Shown: positions 1 through 14,851 of the stretch, in pieces
Position numbering within the stretch: the stretch's first letter is position 1
Layout of the letters: each line of letters opens with the position of its first letter
Source of the DNA: Branchiostoma floridae
Taxonomy: Eukaryota > Chordata > Leptocardii > Amphioxiformes > Branchiostomatidae
NCBI RefSeq assembly: GCF_000003815.2
Contig: NC_049992.1
Span: 10,342,755 to 10,406,754, forward strand
DNA: 64,000 bases
Reading direction: 5' to 3'
Program-made: the position numbers and the translations under genes
The notes under the pieces: model-generated
The model's input: only the letters and a program-made list of their open reading frames with translations
What the model was told of the DNA's origin: nothing
The model's database searches: none

Positions 1-319
1 CGATCGATTTTCGCCAAATATGACGGGGGTATAAGGACGGAATGCCATGGTCCACTGTTCATTGTTCTTGTCGAAAAGAGCGGGCAATTCACGGGTACAA
101 GGAATCTGTAGATACTGTACATAGCACCAGGCATTTCTGTCACGACCAGTGGAAGACTAGCTCTTCAGTGAGCTCCCAATTTATATAGTTTGTTGTATGA
201 TGATGTTGTATCAATATACACTATCATTGTAAACTTACAACTTTTTACAAACTTTTCACTGCGCAGTTGACAACGTCACTCGGTGAAGTCACTATGTATA
301 ATTCGGCTTATGTTTACCT

Positions 320-568
320 TAGATTTTAAACTGCCAAACCCGGATATATCCGGCACACATATACATGTCCAGTGTGCCGCACCCGGATATATCCGGGATA
401 GCGTATTCCCCCGAAGTAGCAACTTTGCGGGCATGTAGCGCACGAACCCCGGAAGTTAGGGACTTAGGCCTTGTTCGGGGGGTTCTTTTTGGAGGTCAGC
501 AGCCAACCCTGGCACTGATAGTGCTGAATTTTATAGTGCTGAAACTCTGGCAGTTTAAGGGTTAACTG
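320..568. mobile_element. Possible piggyBac-like MITE
   Basis: The left end reads TTAGATTTTAAACTGCCAAA. The right end, read on the other strand, is TTAACCCTTAAACTGCCAGA. The two ends share TTAAACTGCCA as a short terminal inverted repeat beside TTAA or TTAG. Inside are two copies of CCGGATATATCCGG with inverted flanks (GGCACAC and GTGTGCC). TTAA target sites are typical of the piggyBac superfamily; the assignment is inference from ends only. There is no coding content beyond a chance 66-codon ORF. Confidence 0.4.
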
Positions 569-1498
569 AAATGTTGAATTCATTCATTCATGATGATGAT
601 TATAAAATAGGTCATTTGCACATGGCACTTCATATACGAGGAGAGGATTATGTACATGCGTGATGCTTCCTTCAAAGCTAGTTATGTCACTTGATGGACT
701 GAGGACGTAGTTTTTCGATTATAACGTTTATCACCCTTTTATATCACGGGAGTTCAAAATAAACGTAACCCTGGTGTAAATCTGCTAGACAAAACATGGT
801 CTTATATCGGAGTCTGATGGTTATCTGTATCTGTATCTACTATAGTATATAGCCGGTATGACCACCTTTCGGCGTAACACACCAGCTTCGCAGGCACGCG
901 GCGCGGCAGCAGCTGGTTATATTACACTGAACGACCCGTCACACCTAACTTTTGCACATTTATCTGCAAGCGTTCTTTAAAACTATCCAGAGATGCGCCT
1001 GTTGTGATTGGTGATAGCAAATTCCACTCTACGATAGTTTTGGAAAAGTACGAAGTTTTGAACGCATCAATCTTAGGTTGGTAATTCTGGTACTTGAAGG
1101 CATGAAGATACTAGTACCTTGCGTGGCCATGGGGATGTATGTCGCAGTGACCCAACCCGGCTATCTAGCGATGGTTTCCGGTTGGCCTAAGGCCAGAGAT
1201 TCTTCATATCATATATATAGATAATGACGCATTGAATTTGGCCCCCATCCCAAGAGGCACGTAAATATTCCGCTGCGAACAAACGATGAGTAACGACACG
1301 CGGCTGTGTCTTGTCATCCACGGAACAAGCGAGTAATCACCGTGACCGATGACAAATTATTTTACCCATCTTTTTTTTCGCGCTATCTCATTATTTTTGC
1401 ACTCTGCATAGGATGTCATCAATAAAACGTACTTGCTGTGGCCTTTAATACAGGTATTTTCAGGATTCCAGGTCTTGGACCATTGTTGCAGGTACCTG

Positions 1499-1927
1499 CT
1501 GTGATGTTAGAAACCATAAACGTTATCCTTAAACGAAATTACAGTGGGACTATGTTATTTGTTCAAGAGCAAGGTTCAATCTTTCCATTGGTCGATCTAC
1601 TGCTAGTGCTAGATTGCTTTAAATGAAGCTACATGGATTTTCTATACACGACGTTTCAGCAGCTATCGCTCTGTTATGTACAATGTACATGTATTCTGAG
1701 TTCATGATTATCTCGTGGCAAACTTGGTATTTCAGTTAAGTGTTTTGTAAATTGCTGATAGGTCGTGTATAGAAAATCCATGTAGCTTAATTAAAAACAG
1801 TCTAGCACTAGCAGTATAGATCGACCAATGGAAAGATTAAATCTTTCTCTTGAACAAATCACGTAGTCCCACTGTGATTTCGTTTAAGTATAACATTTAT
1901 GGACATGGTCTCTAATAACATCACAAC
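1499..1927. repeat. Large inverted repeat (about 165-bp arms, about 80-bp loop)
   Basis: The segment at about 1499-1668 reappears in reverse complement at about 1748-1927, with scattered mismatches and small indels. Matching landmarks are TGTGATGTTA, ACAGTGGGACTA, TTTGTTCAAGAG, CTTTCCATTGGTCGATCTA, CTGCTAGTGCTAGA and CTACATGGATTTTCTATACA. The arms would fold into a long hairpin. It is probably a foldback MITE or an inverted duplication. The 62-codon ORF over the left arm is not a gene. Confidence 0.85.
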
Positions 1928-4900
1928 AATTGTTTGTAGCTGACACGCATAAGATCCGTTCAGTATAATTATGCATAACCAGCTGCAGAACATCTTATCT
2001 TCTTTCACTCTGTGTTTGTTTGTATATTGTATATTCCAAGGTCAAAGAAGATCTGAAAGAACAAATATGAAGAATCTATTTTTCGGTATACCATATTCTG
2101 TGTGTTCAGTCATGTTCAACCTTCCTGGCCACTTAGATTCCACAATGAAGGCAACTTCCTTTGTATTTGGCCAAACTTTTTTTATTCGCACCCTTGCATC
2201 AGTTTAAGAGTTCCCATAGGATGCCAGCCATATAATCAAATCAACATGACCTAAGTTTATACATGGGAAAGACGCTGTGTGGGAGGTGGGTCTCGTATCC
2301 TTCGATCCAGTAGGAGGTAATATAAATTTCTCATTTTGTCGAGAAATGGGGCCAGATCGATACAAATGCGCGTGGGCTGTAATCCATTAAGGCTATGTGG
2401 CACAATGTCGGAATTATCGTGTCTCAAGCTTGTAATCCGTCGTGAACATCTATAGAAGTAGCTCAGAATCATTGCGCGCTTATGAATTGATTAGGCTCAG
2501 GTGAACTTAGAAACTTTGGTATGTAACACCTAGCCTTATCCTAACGCGAATCAAACTCGAGTTTAGAGTGTGTGGTAACAGTGAAGTCGTCAATTGATGC
2601 GTCCTTTTTAAGGCCCGGTAGGACGAGATCTTGGCCGCTGTCGCTCATTCTTGCACGCTGGTAGTAAACGTTGCACACATTCTTTTATAGGACTTTCAAA
2701 AGACCTATAGCGATTGTGAACGTGTTCTTTCATATCATTTACGACATTTTCAATGTTAGCGTTACGCTACGCAGGTCCATAGGTCGTTATTACCATTTAT
2801 CATCGTATTGTCACTCATTGAAGGGACATCCAAATGTCATAAAGCTTGACACCAACATCAGCAACAAAATACCTAACTCCAAGTATGCCATTTTTTGTTC
2901 AAGACGTTTTCTCGTGTATAACGTAAACCGTTCGGGAGCAAATGCCTAACTACGTAAACCGATAACACTATACAGTTAGCATACAAGCACGGCTCTGCAA
3001 AATCAGAGTCGTCTGAGCACTGCAAATAAATGCAGTGACATTGAAGGGCGCAGATACGGCTCCCAAAGCCACGGCGCTTTCACCTCAGCAAACCGCATAC
3101 ATATATTTGCCTTACTCTTTATCAGCCGTCGTCGCTGCAGTCGTTCGGGCTGATAAATCTGTTTGTCATCTCGGCGCCGCAGAGCCGTCAATCTAGGCAC
3201 AAAGCTGCGGGCTCTAAAAGCCATTGACAACGGACTATCGATACGTGCTTCTATTTATATATTCGACTCGTTCAACCATGTCATGTAGTGTAATATTTTT
3301 GTGATAAGGTATAAGGCCTTTCAGGAAAGATGTCGTGACAGTGCGATTAGCTAAAACTTTCAGAGAGAGGGAAAGAAAAACAAATCACGTATACACATGG
3401 TCAAAGATTTGGGCACAGTCTATCTTGACTTGACTTGTAAATTGAAAATATGTTGCTGAGTTTGTGTATTGTTCAAGGGGTTGTTGAAAATTTTACTCAC
3501 TTATATAGGTCAGGTTAGGATAATTCTGGGACATTCAAAACATGTCCCAACCCTGCCTCCTACAAAATATGCTTTTTGCAGAAACGAAAAATGAATTAAA
3601 GTTTATTCCAATGAATATGCATCAGGTATGGTTTTGAATTATTTGGGTCCGTTTTGTGTTTTTGCTGTATTTTACATTGAACTTTTTGTTCCATAAAACT
3701 GCCCGGAGGTCCCTTTGTGGAAATGACGTTAGCCTTAGCTGAGTTCTGGTGCTCCAAAAAGCGACAGACAAAACACAGAGGACATTCATTTTCCGGACTG
3801 CTGCAAGGCTTTGGGCAGGCGCATAGCAGGTTGTACATGTACTCACATCATTATAGAAACGCATGGTACCGCGTTCTTTTAAATTCCTAAACGAGTCCTC
3901 AATTAGTGGACCAACGACTTACAACGAAAGACTGAAAACCCGGGTAGCCGTATTTCGCGTTAGCGTGCAAATGGAGTTTTAAATCACGGGCTGATCGGCC
4001 GGGATTCAGATTCCATCCGAAAGCGGGATTGCGAGCACGCCACATGCAACATGACAACTGGCGGCAGCCTCCCGCACAGGGTTATGCGCCGCTGTGAGTT
4101 TTCATGTCCGTGAAAATGTCACATCTGCGCCGCCACCATCGACATGAACCATGCATCAGTGCCAATATTCATCTCAATAAAGATGTGGGAAATTACCCCT
4201 GAACATCTTACAAGCCTGCTTGCTTACATGTAACCCCATCCACGTTTTAAAAGTAGAGTTTAATCATTGCAGACAAGGGCTTAGCAAACACGCGGGGCCT
4301 CCTACATGATGACTGACCCGTCAGTATAGGTCACGTGACTCAACGGCCACCTGACATCAGTAATGGATCAAATGATGCTGGGAGACGTCCAGTCAAGTTT
4401 GACCCATAACTTGAGTCACGTGCGTGTAACGTCACCAGCTCTTCATAAATTAGAATTTATCAGGAAGCAGCATTTTGAAGTGATCTACTGTAGCTTCATG
4501 TTGTAGGTCCCAATATTTGTTGAAACTTATAATTAGAAATGAAACGTAGATTAATATATAAATATCAAGTGCATTCGACAACGTTACCATAGTAAAAACA
4601 CATGGGCGCCTCTGTTCCAGATTTTATTGGTCTGTTCTCTACAGTGATTGGTTGTTAGTTCTCGACCCATACATCAACTGCAAACGAGGCTAACCAACCA
4701 GTCATTCGCTTACAGTACTATATTTTGCTTGGAAATGTAGACCATGTCTATCCTAATAGCAGCAGTATAAAAGTTATCTACGCTAGGTTGTGAAATTGTA
4801 ATAGTTAAGTACGTCACACACTGGTATTCGATGCTTTGAAACACACGATTCGTGTTTAGGTCATGCATAGCAGCTAGCAACTTCATTTCTCGGCTTTCAG

Positions 4901-7129
4901 ATTAGTCACGCAAGGTGAAACGAAGCCATTGGGGGCGGACAACAAATATTATGGGTGCCATGGGTTCGTCACTGTGGAAATGTAACTATGGAAATGTATT
5001 GTAAATCAAAAATTACCATGTCTTTTTGACACCGTACAAATGTATATTGCTATCATGATGATTGTTGTCAAATTTTCTAAACAAGATAACAAGACTTCCA
5101 TTCTGCCTGTACAACCCTCTATAGACCATCCTTCAGGAGTACGAATTTCTAGGAAGTAAAGGGACGAGCCATTTCACATCGTGTGAAGTGGTGTAACGAG
5201 CATGGTATGGTGGTATTTCGTCCACTGAGACTAGAGAAGACAAACATTTATGTCTTTACAAATTTGCAGTTTTTATAAGACGATTTCGTATGTATTAAAG
5301 AAAATAATTTCGACGTCACTACCTTTAGTTCTACCGTCCGAATAATCTGTCCCCTGATTCTCCATCATGATATATTTGTGACTTGTGAGTAATTCCACCT
5401 GATCATTTGTCATATTTCTCTCAGGACACGAGGGATTGTACGATATTTCACCGGGACCATTGGCGTACGGAAGGGGAAGGTTTTCCTACATTTCCTGTGG
5501 TAGAGCTCAAGGGGTCGGCAATGTTAATGCGTGTTTAGTTGTGTAATTTATATTCCTCACCAGGCAGCCTAAACGACTCTCGATAGTTTAGTGCCCCTCG
5601 TAAGGACGTAGAAATACACTAACAAGGGCATGGCAATTAGATTATGAAGAGTCCTTGCCGGAAGGAATGAATACAAATGTGTTATTTACACATTTACGAA
5701 TCGATTTAGAATGTTTTTTTCTGAATCTGGATGAAATTTGACCTTCCGTAAGGTCAGCGGTGCCCACCTTTAGGCCGGTGATTGCAAAAACAGTGATGTT
5801 ATTCTGAACAATGAAATCAGATGGGCACATCGCTCTTCATTAAATGACGTCATGCCGTATGTACTAGTAGAGGAGGACATGATTACAAGATAACATGTAT
5901 TTCATTGGTAAAACTTCAAGCTGACAAGAAGGACTTTCGCGAACTAAGCAAATTTCGGTCCAAACATTGTAGTAAAAGTCAAGAATTCATTTCAGCCATC
6001 AGACAGTATTACAAAATATATAATGTATATTTGAAATGAAGTTATTACGAATATGACTTCTTTATGTTCTCCCTGCGTGTATCATGTTCCATACCTAAAT
6101 TTATTTGCTAGTCAACATTTGCTAGTCATGAATCTGTAATTATGAATATATACCAATTGCTGGAGAGTTAGAAAATTGTTTTACTGATAATGGTATACAA
6201 AAAAATGTACTGGATTGAGCATCACTTTGAAAAACTCGAGAATAATAGTTTTGCTTTGGTTAGACCCTCTGTATGTTAAAATAAAGCTTCTATATTGGAT
6301 CAATATCGTACAATCCCTTCGTGACACACTATTGACTAGATATAACCTGATATTGGTTCACTCTGTTGTATAGTTCTATTGAATACCACATACAAATGGC
6401 AGGAGTTTGCTTCATAGATACATGTGTGTAGAAGATCAAAGCTCTGTTATAAGTCTTTGCTGAGAGATTCTCTCCATATCTATTCACAGATCTACAAATA
6501 AATAGATGAGACACGCCATGACTATATGTCCAAAAAAATAAGCATCTAGAGTTTAATCTCTACAAAAATAGTTCTACTTCTCAAAATTGGTTTTGGAGAA
6601 TTCTTCCAGGAATTGCCGTGTTTTATCTGTTCGTGTGGCACCCATCTAGTGTGTTTTACAGCACTATCATTGCAGTGGGTTTGTATATGTCTATTCCAAG
6701 ACATTACCGGGGACATGTTTGAGCATTTCTAACTTGATGTTTAAGACCTTTCTTACATTAAAATCTACATCATGCAGCTGTAGCAATTTCGAAAGATTTT
6801 GGGGTCATAATGAAATAGACAGTAATTGTATGAATTTTAGTTGTTAATGTTAACTCCTTCAATTCATAAGACTTTAAGGTGAAATGTCGTTTGTCTTTTT
6901 GAATTTTTAATTCTACAGCAGAGGAAGATGTTATGGTACAGGTCCAAAACGTTCATTTATGGTGCATCGATGAAATATTGCAAAATGTTCGAATATTTTA
7001 CAAGAAATGCTCGAAACACTCCCTAATAGTGTCTTGGAAAGGATTATACCTGAACTCTTTGCTTGGAAAATTATCACCTCGTTATATCGCAGGGCCTCCT
7101 ATCATCGCACCGGAAGCTGTGTGCTGACG

Positions 7130-10100
7130 TCACCGGAAGTCTGACGAGGTGACTGCGCTAGTAAATCTGACCCAGATTGTGTCGTCTGCATCTCTAACTG
7201 CTGAGACAGTCGGCGGCTCGTCGGGCTGCCGTCCGGCCTCACGAGTCGTGGGGGTCGTCGTTAACACAGGGGAGATTGTGGCTGAAACAAAAGACAACAA
7301 AAACATATCATCACGTCCTCGTAAATATATCATGATCACATGTAGGTAACGAATTGTGTTTATAACGTTGACGACATACTGGTATTCTGTCAGTCGTGTC
7401 AGATCGTTGTCGGCAACACAGGAGCCTGAGATTGTGGCTGAAACAAAAGGACAACAGAATTTACAGAAACATGTCATCACGTCCTTATACTTATATAATC
7501 TATATCACATGTAGGTAACGAATTGTGTATATAACGTTGCCGACAAACTGGTATTCTGTGCGTGTCTGCGTAGTTTTATAGGTCTGTGGATCTGTAAAGG
7601 AGTTTGGGACTGACATAAACTTAAACATGATTGCAAAGCATTCATTTTGTTCAGTATCACTGGCCTGCAGAAGAAATTGAAAACGGGGTATGCCTTTAAG
7701 ATGATAACATCCATGTAATGCTTGCCTGGGCAATTTGATGTAACATTTTGATGCGCAGGGAAGGTTTGTTGGCAGCTCTTCGTGAATCAATGGAGCAATT
7801 TTGTCAAAACAAATCGGCAAGTCGGACGGTACGGAAAGGATGGACTTGAAAGAAATCTAATCAGACAGGAAGGATAGGCGTGGACTAATTTTTTGAAAAG
7901 TCATTTCAGGAAGAGGTTAGAGACGCTGGTTACATTTTCTGTCCACTTCCGAACGTTTTTAAATTGATTTTTGATGCCAGCTTGCTATGGGGGCAGTTTC
8001 ATGGAAAATTTATTACATGTAAGTCCCGTCGTGTAATCAGCTCTCTTATGTGACGCTAATGGGGAAGATTGACGTCACGAACAATTCCACTCGCGCCCTA
8101 TCTCTGGAGCTCTGAGCTCGCACTTCGGCTTAATGGCGTCGGAATGCTCGCTGTGCATACAAGACCGGGACGAGGGGAGACCGAACGTGAAATTAGTATT
8201 CTGTCGAGGCTTGAGAACTAAGTCAGACGTAGGTTTGCGTTTGACTGTTTTTGGCGTATCCTATGTGACCTGTGAGTTGGGTCGGCGCATGAAAACGGTT
8301 GGAGGAGGTCTATTCCTGGCCGGATTTAGCCAGGATTACCGGTAGACAGAACGTTGACGTCGGTGAAAACATGTCTGTGCATCGACAGACTCCCGACTTT
8401 GCAAATTGTAATCCAGGAATCCATCACAATGGGGGAAAGATAGCATCTTGTTTGACTGCTCCCAACTGTTCTTTCATGCGAATAGTTTGTTCAGAACTAA
8501 TCCAATGTCAGCGCGACCATCTGTAACGTACCCAACCGGAGTACTCTATCATTAATTAGCGGTGAATTAAAGGTCACTAGGCATACAGAGGACATTTATT
8601 TCGCTGGCATGTGCAATCAGTACATGTATCTTATATTTAGAAGACAACTACATAGATCATTTTCCCTGTTACATAATTCTGCTCCGCGATATGTGCTTAT
8701 TCTAGAGTCAATCAACTAACGCATGGTCTTTCTGATGTCAATTCTGTACGTTTGGGAACGTATCTGCTCATCACGAATTAATTTTTCTCGACTGTAGCTA
8801 GAGGTCGGAGAAAATTGGCCGCTGTGGGACCAAGCTGAGCATTGGGGTTATGTATATAGAACGTCAGTAAAGGGTGGATCATTCCACTAGAGTCTTGCGC
8901 AAAAGTACAAGATTCAATGAGAGAGACGGTGCGTTCCAATCATTGAACATGCCATTAAATTGTGTTATTCTTCTTTTCTTGGAGTGTTTGAAATCACTTG
9001 CGTTGCTTACATATATAACCATACATTCGTGCCAAATCCATCACTCTGCTGCACGGATGCCCTTTCGCAGCATTTCCATTTCACTTGATGTGTTTTAAAA
9101 TTGCAATGATGAGAAGCGCCACACTTTATCTCTCCCTTTGACATTGCAATGACAGAATAGTTTGTTTTCATTAACCTATGAGTCACCACGACGGAATTCC
9201 TGCGGGCCTACTGTTCCGCTTTCCGGGTGAATTATGGTGTATGGCTTCTTTGAATTTCAACACGAGTGGGCATATATTTCCGCCATCCTATTCAGAATAT
9301 TTCACGTCATCTTTCCTTTTCAATCACCTTTCTTAGACGAACATAGTAAATCAAGGCTTTATCTACGTACACACGTACACACGCAAGGGTGCACGTATTT
9401 CAGGGGCTTGAAGAGAATCAAAAACACGCCAAGGATGGGTACAGATTAGTCTAGAAGCACGGACATCGACTGAGTGGACATCGACTGAAGAAAACTCACC
9501 ATGCCACGTGCTTTTGCATCAAGGCTGACCGGAAGTTCCGTTACAAATGTCTTGACAACTCCCTCTCCCTTTAACGCAAAAGACAGAATGTTTGTGACAA
9601 TACTGGGCCCGGGGAAAATTTGTTTTATCACATTATACTACCTAGGTTTAGCCAATACTCTAGAAAACTACATTTCTATCTAACACCAATGTATGAAATG
9701 GATGGGGGCAGTGAGTACTTTTGGGCATCATATGAGCTTATTTGTAGTAAGCTGTACGTCCTAATATTTTGATTCTCTTTCATGAATAACGTACCTGGTA
9801 AACTGCTGTTGATCATGTTGTACTTGTGGTAGACGTACACAGCGCCGATGATGTTTCCTACCACGATGATGACGATCAGAACTATGGTAAGAGTGCAGCC
9901 GTCACAATATCTGCGTTCCTTGGATCGCGTTTCAGCACCACGGCTACCCACAGTTACTACAGACTCTTTACTTTCAGTACCGGATGTCTTTTGTGTTTGC
10001 GTGTCATCCTTGTTGTTCTCCTCGCTGTCAAAAACAACCAAATGCGGCTGGTCGTACCGTTGCTGTACCAACGCGTAAGGTACCTCGAATGTGAAGACGA

Positions 10101-10569
10101 TAGGTTTTTGTGGTTCTTGCGTACTTCCTAATTTCGTGCAAGCTTCACTCTCACAGCTCTCCACGCCTGAGTCGTTGGCTCTCTGAGGTTTGATGATCGG
10201 TGGATGCGGTTCCGGAGGCATTAGGTACTGTAGATTCTGCGTCTCTGGGATGTGTACGACCGCAGTCGTGGCCTGTTTGGCCGAGGAGATCTCGTAGGCC
10301 GTCGGCACTCGCGCTCGGGAAGACTTGAGGGAGCTGTCGCTGATATCTAGTTCTGTTGGCCGCCTTGGCTGTGTTTTCAGTCCGCTTAGTGGCTCGGTCT
10401 GGTGATCAGTACCATTCTGTGTCACAAACCCGGGGAGACAGACGTCCCCTGGCGTCAACACACCAGGGTCCAGGTTGGGAGATCCTTCTGCAGGTGAAAT
10501 TTCCAGGTTGTCCATCTTGACTTTGCCCCTCCCCTTCTTTTCTGGCATCTCTTTCGTCGTTTCCCGCAT
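7130..10569 (-). CDS. Protein A: two-exon single-pass membrane protein
   Basis: Exon 1 is 10569-9795: ATG with A at -3, ending CCAG|GTACGT after a phase-1 base. The proposed exon 2 is 7281-7130: acceptor TTTTGTTTCAG|CC, also phase 1, stop TGA. The joined product is 308 aa. Residues 1-226 are hydrophilic and rich in S, T, P and E. Residues about 227-247 form one membrane helix preceded by C-x-G-C. The last ~60 residues contain a TTTPTT tract. There is no signal peptide, and the basic run just before the helix (RSKERR) suggests type II topology with the short C-terminus outside. The membrane segment matches protein B (C-x-G-C, V-G-N-x2-G, then V/I-Y), and the intron position is the same, so A and B are paralogs flanking the CTHRC1-like gene. 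Function is unknown. The exon link rests on phase and splice signals, not on transcripts. Confidence 0.65.
7264..7570 (-). repeat. Tandem duplication across the exon 2 acceptor of gene A
   Basis: About 130 bp beginning GAGATTGTGGCTGAAACAAAA at 7272 recur beginning at 7428, with shared stretches CATCACGTCCT, CACATGTAGGTAACGAATTG and CTGGTATTCTGT. Both copies carry the pyrimidine tract and TTTCAG acceptor on the minus strand (exon starts at 7281 and 7437), exactly 156 nt (52 codons) apart. The minus-strand frame stays open from the upstream acceptor through to the stop at 7130. Confidence 0.85.
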
Positions 10570-11836
10570 ACTTGTACGCTGTCCAAGGTACGTACCGGTG
10601 GCGAATAGCTGCTTCCTACGCTTGTCCTTGCTTGTGCCCCGTTCGTACTAGTCTGGCTGATACAATGACAGATCGAACAGAATGCCGGTACCCTGTATCA
10701 TATACAACGGCTATGTACAAGGGAAGTGATGAAACATCGGTACATCTGGCGGTAAGGGTGGGGGGGCAGCTTTCTCCCAAGAGGCACGACTGAAATGTTC
10801 CCTGGCGAGGGAAGGACCACGTAATGAGATTGCGGGTGTTCGATCTCACTGTGCCCCCTCTCCCTGCAGTGCCTCTTCCACTGTGTGATCTTCCGGTGCC
10901 CGATGAATCGGAAGCCTACTCACGTGCTCGGATGCAAAGGACGCTGGAGCCGGAAAGTGGAATGGGGCGATGATAGGGCATGTTCTCAGTCAGAAGGAGC
11001 CGAATTACTGCCAATGTGATACTTGCTTGTATATGTATATATATAGATGTAGATAGTACTGACTATAGGTGGGGATTGCGGTAATTTATGTTGCTTCGCA
11101 ACAAAGAACTAGCAAGGGATTAGTGAACTAAATCAAAACTCTACGTACAGATAATGAGTCTGCCCTGACTTCTATGAATAATCAGTTTCGCATTATCAAT
11201 TATGACAAACCAATTTGACGCTGCCATGATTTCTAAATATACGTATACTTCAGATATGTTAATGAACTACACCGTAGTCACCTTGTATGCACCAAGAATT
11301 CTGACAGGTGAATCGACGGAAAGATTATTTCAGATTAATTCCGTGCCATGTCTTGTTACAAAGGAATTCTATTTTCTAATATCATGTTACATAAATGGAA
11401 CGGAATGGAAAAAATAAGATATTCAAATAGACTGATCTATTTGGAAATGTTGAATATGATTAACGTTGCGATCCTCTAGACATAACGTCACAAATCAAAC
11501 AATCAAGTACAGACACAATCAATACTAGTCATGCAATGTGAAACCTTAATTGCAATATCTCTTCATTTCCCAACAGTAGCCTAGGTACCTTTTAGCTTTC
11601 AAACTTTTGAATGAATCATAGGTCTGACTTATAAGCACATTAAAAGTGTAACATAACAAAACACTTTCTCTTGTCTAAAGGACTTCATTGCATCATGGGT
11701 GTAGCATGAGCATGCTTGCTTGATCATTTGATACAATCATGAAACAGTATTGTAGACTTGACCCCCCCCCCCTCTTCGTAGATATCACAGCAATTGTAGT
11801 TTCTGGATCTCCGAATCTTTGCATAGCTACAATATA

Positions 11837-11890
<54 letters not shown>

Positions 11891-13226
11891 AATGTAGAAG
11901 CATCACCAGAATAAATCCAAATTATCTACTCCTATCATTTATCATTGTGTGATTGATGGTTGTTTATAATCCATTTAAGTGGATTCGTGATAAAACAAAT
12001 GCCTGCAATGAATTTTTGCCAGTAATTGTGACCGTTTGGTGACCACCACAAAAATCCTTCTTACCGATATCATTTTTGTGAGACTGAAAAAAACGTCAAC
12101 GACTTTCTATTTGGCACTGCAAATGAAGCAGTATGAAAGCAATGTTGTGACAAGCATTCCCACCCACTTCTAGCGGAATACAGAGACCAGAAAACGCGGC
12201 CCATTTACACTTTCAACTAGCGATCAATCACTGGCGGCCGGCAGAGACAAGGCAAGGTGACTTCGACTGTTCCAATGTCAGATAAGCCTGCACGCTGAGA
12301 TTCCTACCCCGCATGCGTCATAACGAATGACCTTTGACCCATACAACGATACTGTCGTCTGTCATTCTGCAAACTGGTGAAAATGTCACGTTTTCTCACA
12401 GCTAAGAAGGTGATGCCCTCTAAAATCTATCCGAAGACAGTGATCGCTTAGAATTCTCACTGCAGCTTTGCAGACCAGATATCAGTTAAGTCGATGATAC
12501 TAACAATATCACGGCAAACTTATCAACCTGTCTTTGGATTATGGTCGATCAGAATGTTACTGGCTGTTGTCAAAGAACGACATCGAAAGGACATCTGAAC
12601 TGAAGTGATAGGCAGCCTGCTTGAAAAGGGCTGAGCAGCAGTCTTTCCACGCATCGTTTTGTCGTCACATAATCTACCAATGACGTAGATGGAGAAGGCC
12701 ACGAAGTGTAAGTTCTATGGATGACGTCCGCTCCGTTTCAATCTGAAACGTTTTAACGCCAGGGTCCCTACAAGTAGGACCATCGGACCTAAGATATACT
12801 CTTGCTTGTTGTCCACATACGAAGTGTTTAGCTAATTTTCATTTCTTACCAGATAAGGTTTTATAAATCATCTCAAAGGCTGTACTAAAAGCAGGACGAC
12901 AACCGTTGGGACGGCACAGATCTTGATTACATGAGTTGTGAAAGGTGACGTGGTAGTTATGACAGTCAAACTTCGCTCAAGCTTAACATGGCATAGTAGT
13001 AAGTAATCATAACGTAAATGTCAAGATTTACATGTTAGAACGCACCTGTCAGCATATTGACGACATTAGATAACAGGAGGTACATAGCATAGCGGTGAAT
13101 ACAAAGGTCTTTCGGTACGGTATTGGTGTTGGAAGGATAACTGCATTCAGAACCAAGCATATGATAGCATCTAATTTTTCGTTCAAAAATCAGTTGAATA
13201 GGCATTGTAGGTTCAATTCACTGGTT
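10570..13226. other. Upstream of gene A; no gene seen
   Basis: This holds the presumed 5' flank of gene A, an (AT)n tract at about 11839-11886 and a poly-C run at about 11763. ORFs are short and lack coding character. I see no gene. Confidence 0.55.
11839..11886. repeat. (AT)n microsatellite
   Basis: An uninterrupted TA dinucleotide run of roughly 45 bp. It produces a spurious tyrosine/isoleucine ORF on the minus strand. Confidence 0.95.
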
Positions 13227-13482
13227 AAGGTGGTATATCACTGCACTTGAGCCATCGGTGCGGCACTGCAGGGTTCTAAAGACTACCCAACGAAATTCAG
13301 AGATAAAAAAAGGAATTTCTTACGTTTTGTGTATTCTGTTGTCTTCTAAGTCATACTTTTACGTTTTACGCGATATCTGAATTATAAAAAAAAAAAAATC
13401 GGCGAAAATAACACAGCAGTGCCTGAGTAAACGAACCTCGCAGTGCCCCACCGGTACCCCAAGTGCAGCGAGATATCACCTT
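13227..13482. mobile_element. MITE family 1, copy 1 (Harbinger-like)
   Basis: A non-coding element with imperfect ~50-bp terminal inverted repeats, starting AGGTGGTATATCACTGCACT and ending GCAGCGAGATATCACCT, flanked by TTA on both sides. It matches the element at 26195-26443 along its whole length, including internal stretches such as TTCAGAGATAAA and TTTCTTACGTTTTG. A 3-bp TWA target duplication is typical of PIF/Harbinger. It lies 28 bp past the stop of the CTHRC1-like gene, so it is probably in that 3' UTR. Confidence 0.8.
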
Positions 13483-13510
13483 TACGTACTGAAAATCAGT
13501 GACGGGAAAT

Positions 13511-14851
<1,341 letters not shown>

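Larger units (their letters stand above)
1..7129. other. Gene-free stretch with repeat relics
   Basis: Only short ORFs under about 100 codons occur here, in all frames and without splice or domain support. Two structured repeats are described separately (about 320-568 and 1499-1927). The remainder is ordinary AT-rich non-coding sequence in which I see no gene. It lies downstream of gene A, so its right edge should contain A's 3' UTR. Confidence 0.6.

Noticed and set aside
8133-8345. Plus-strand ORF starting MASECSLC, RING/B-box-like at first sight
   Set aside because: Only one C-x2-C pair, no His or further Cys ligands, poor start context, no clear donor.
9500-9558. Possible extra exon of gene A (acceptor GGGAG|TT, donor GCATG|GTGAGT)
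   Set aside because: It would end in phase 0, which does not fit the phase-1 acceptor at 7281, and the acceptor is purine-rich.
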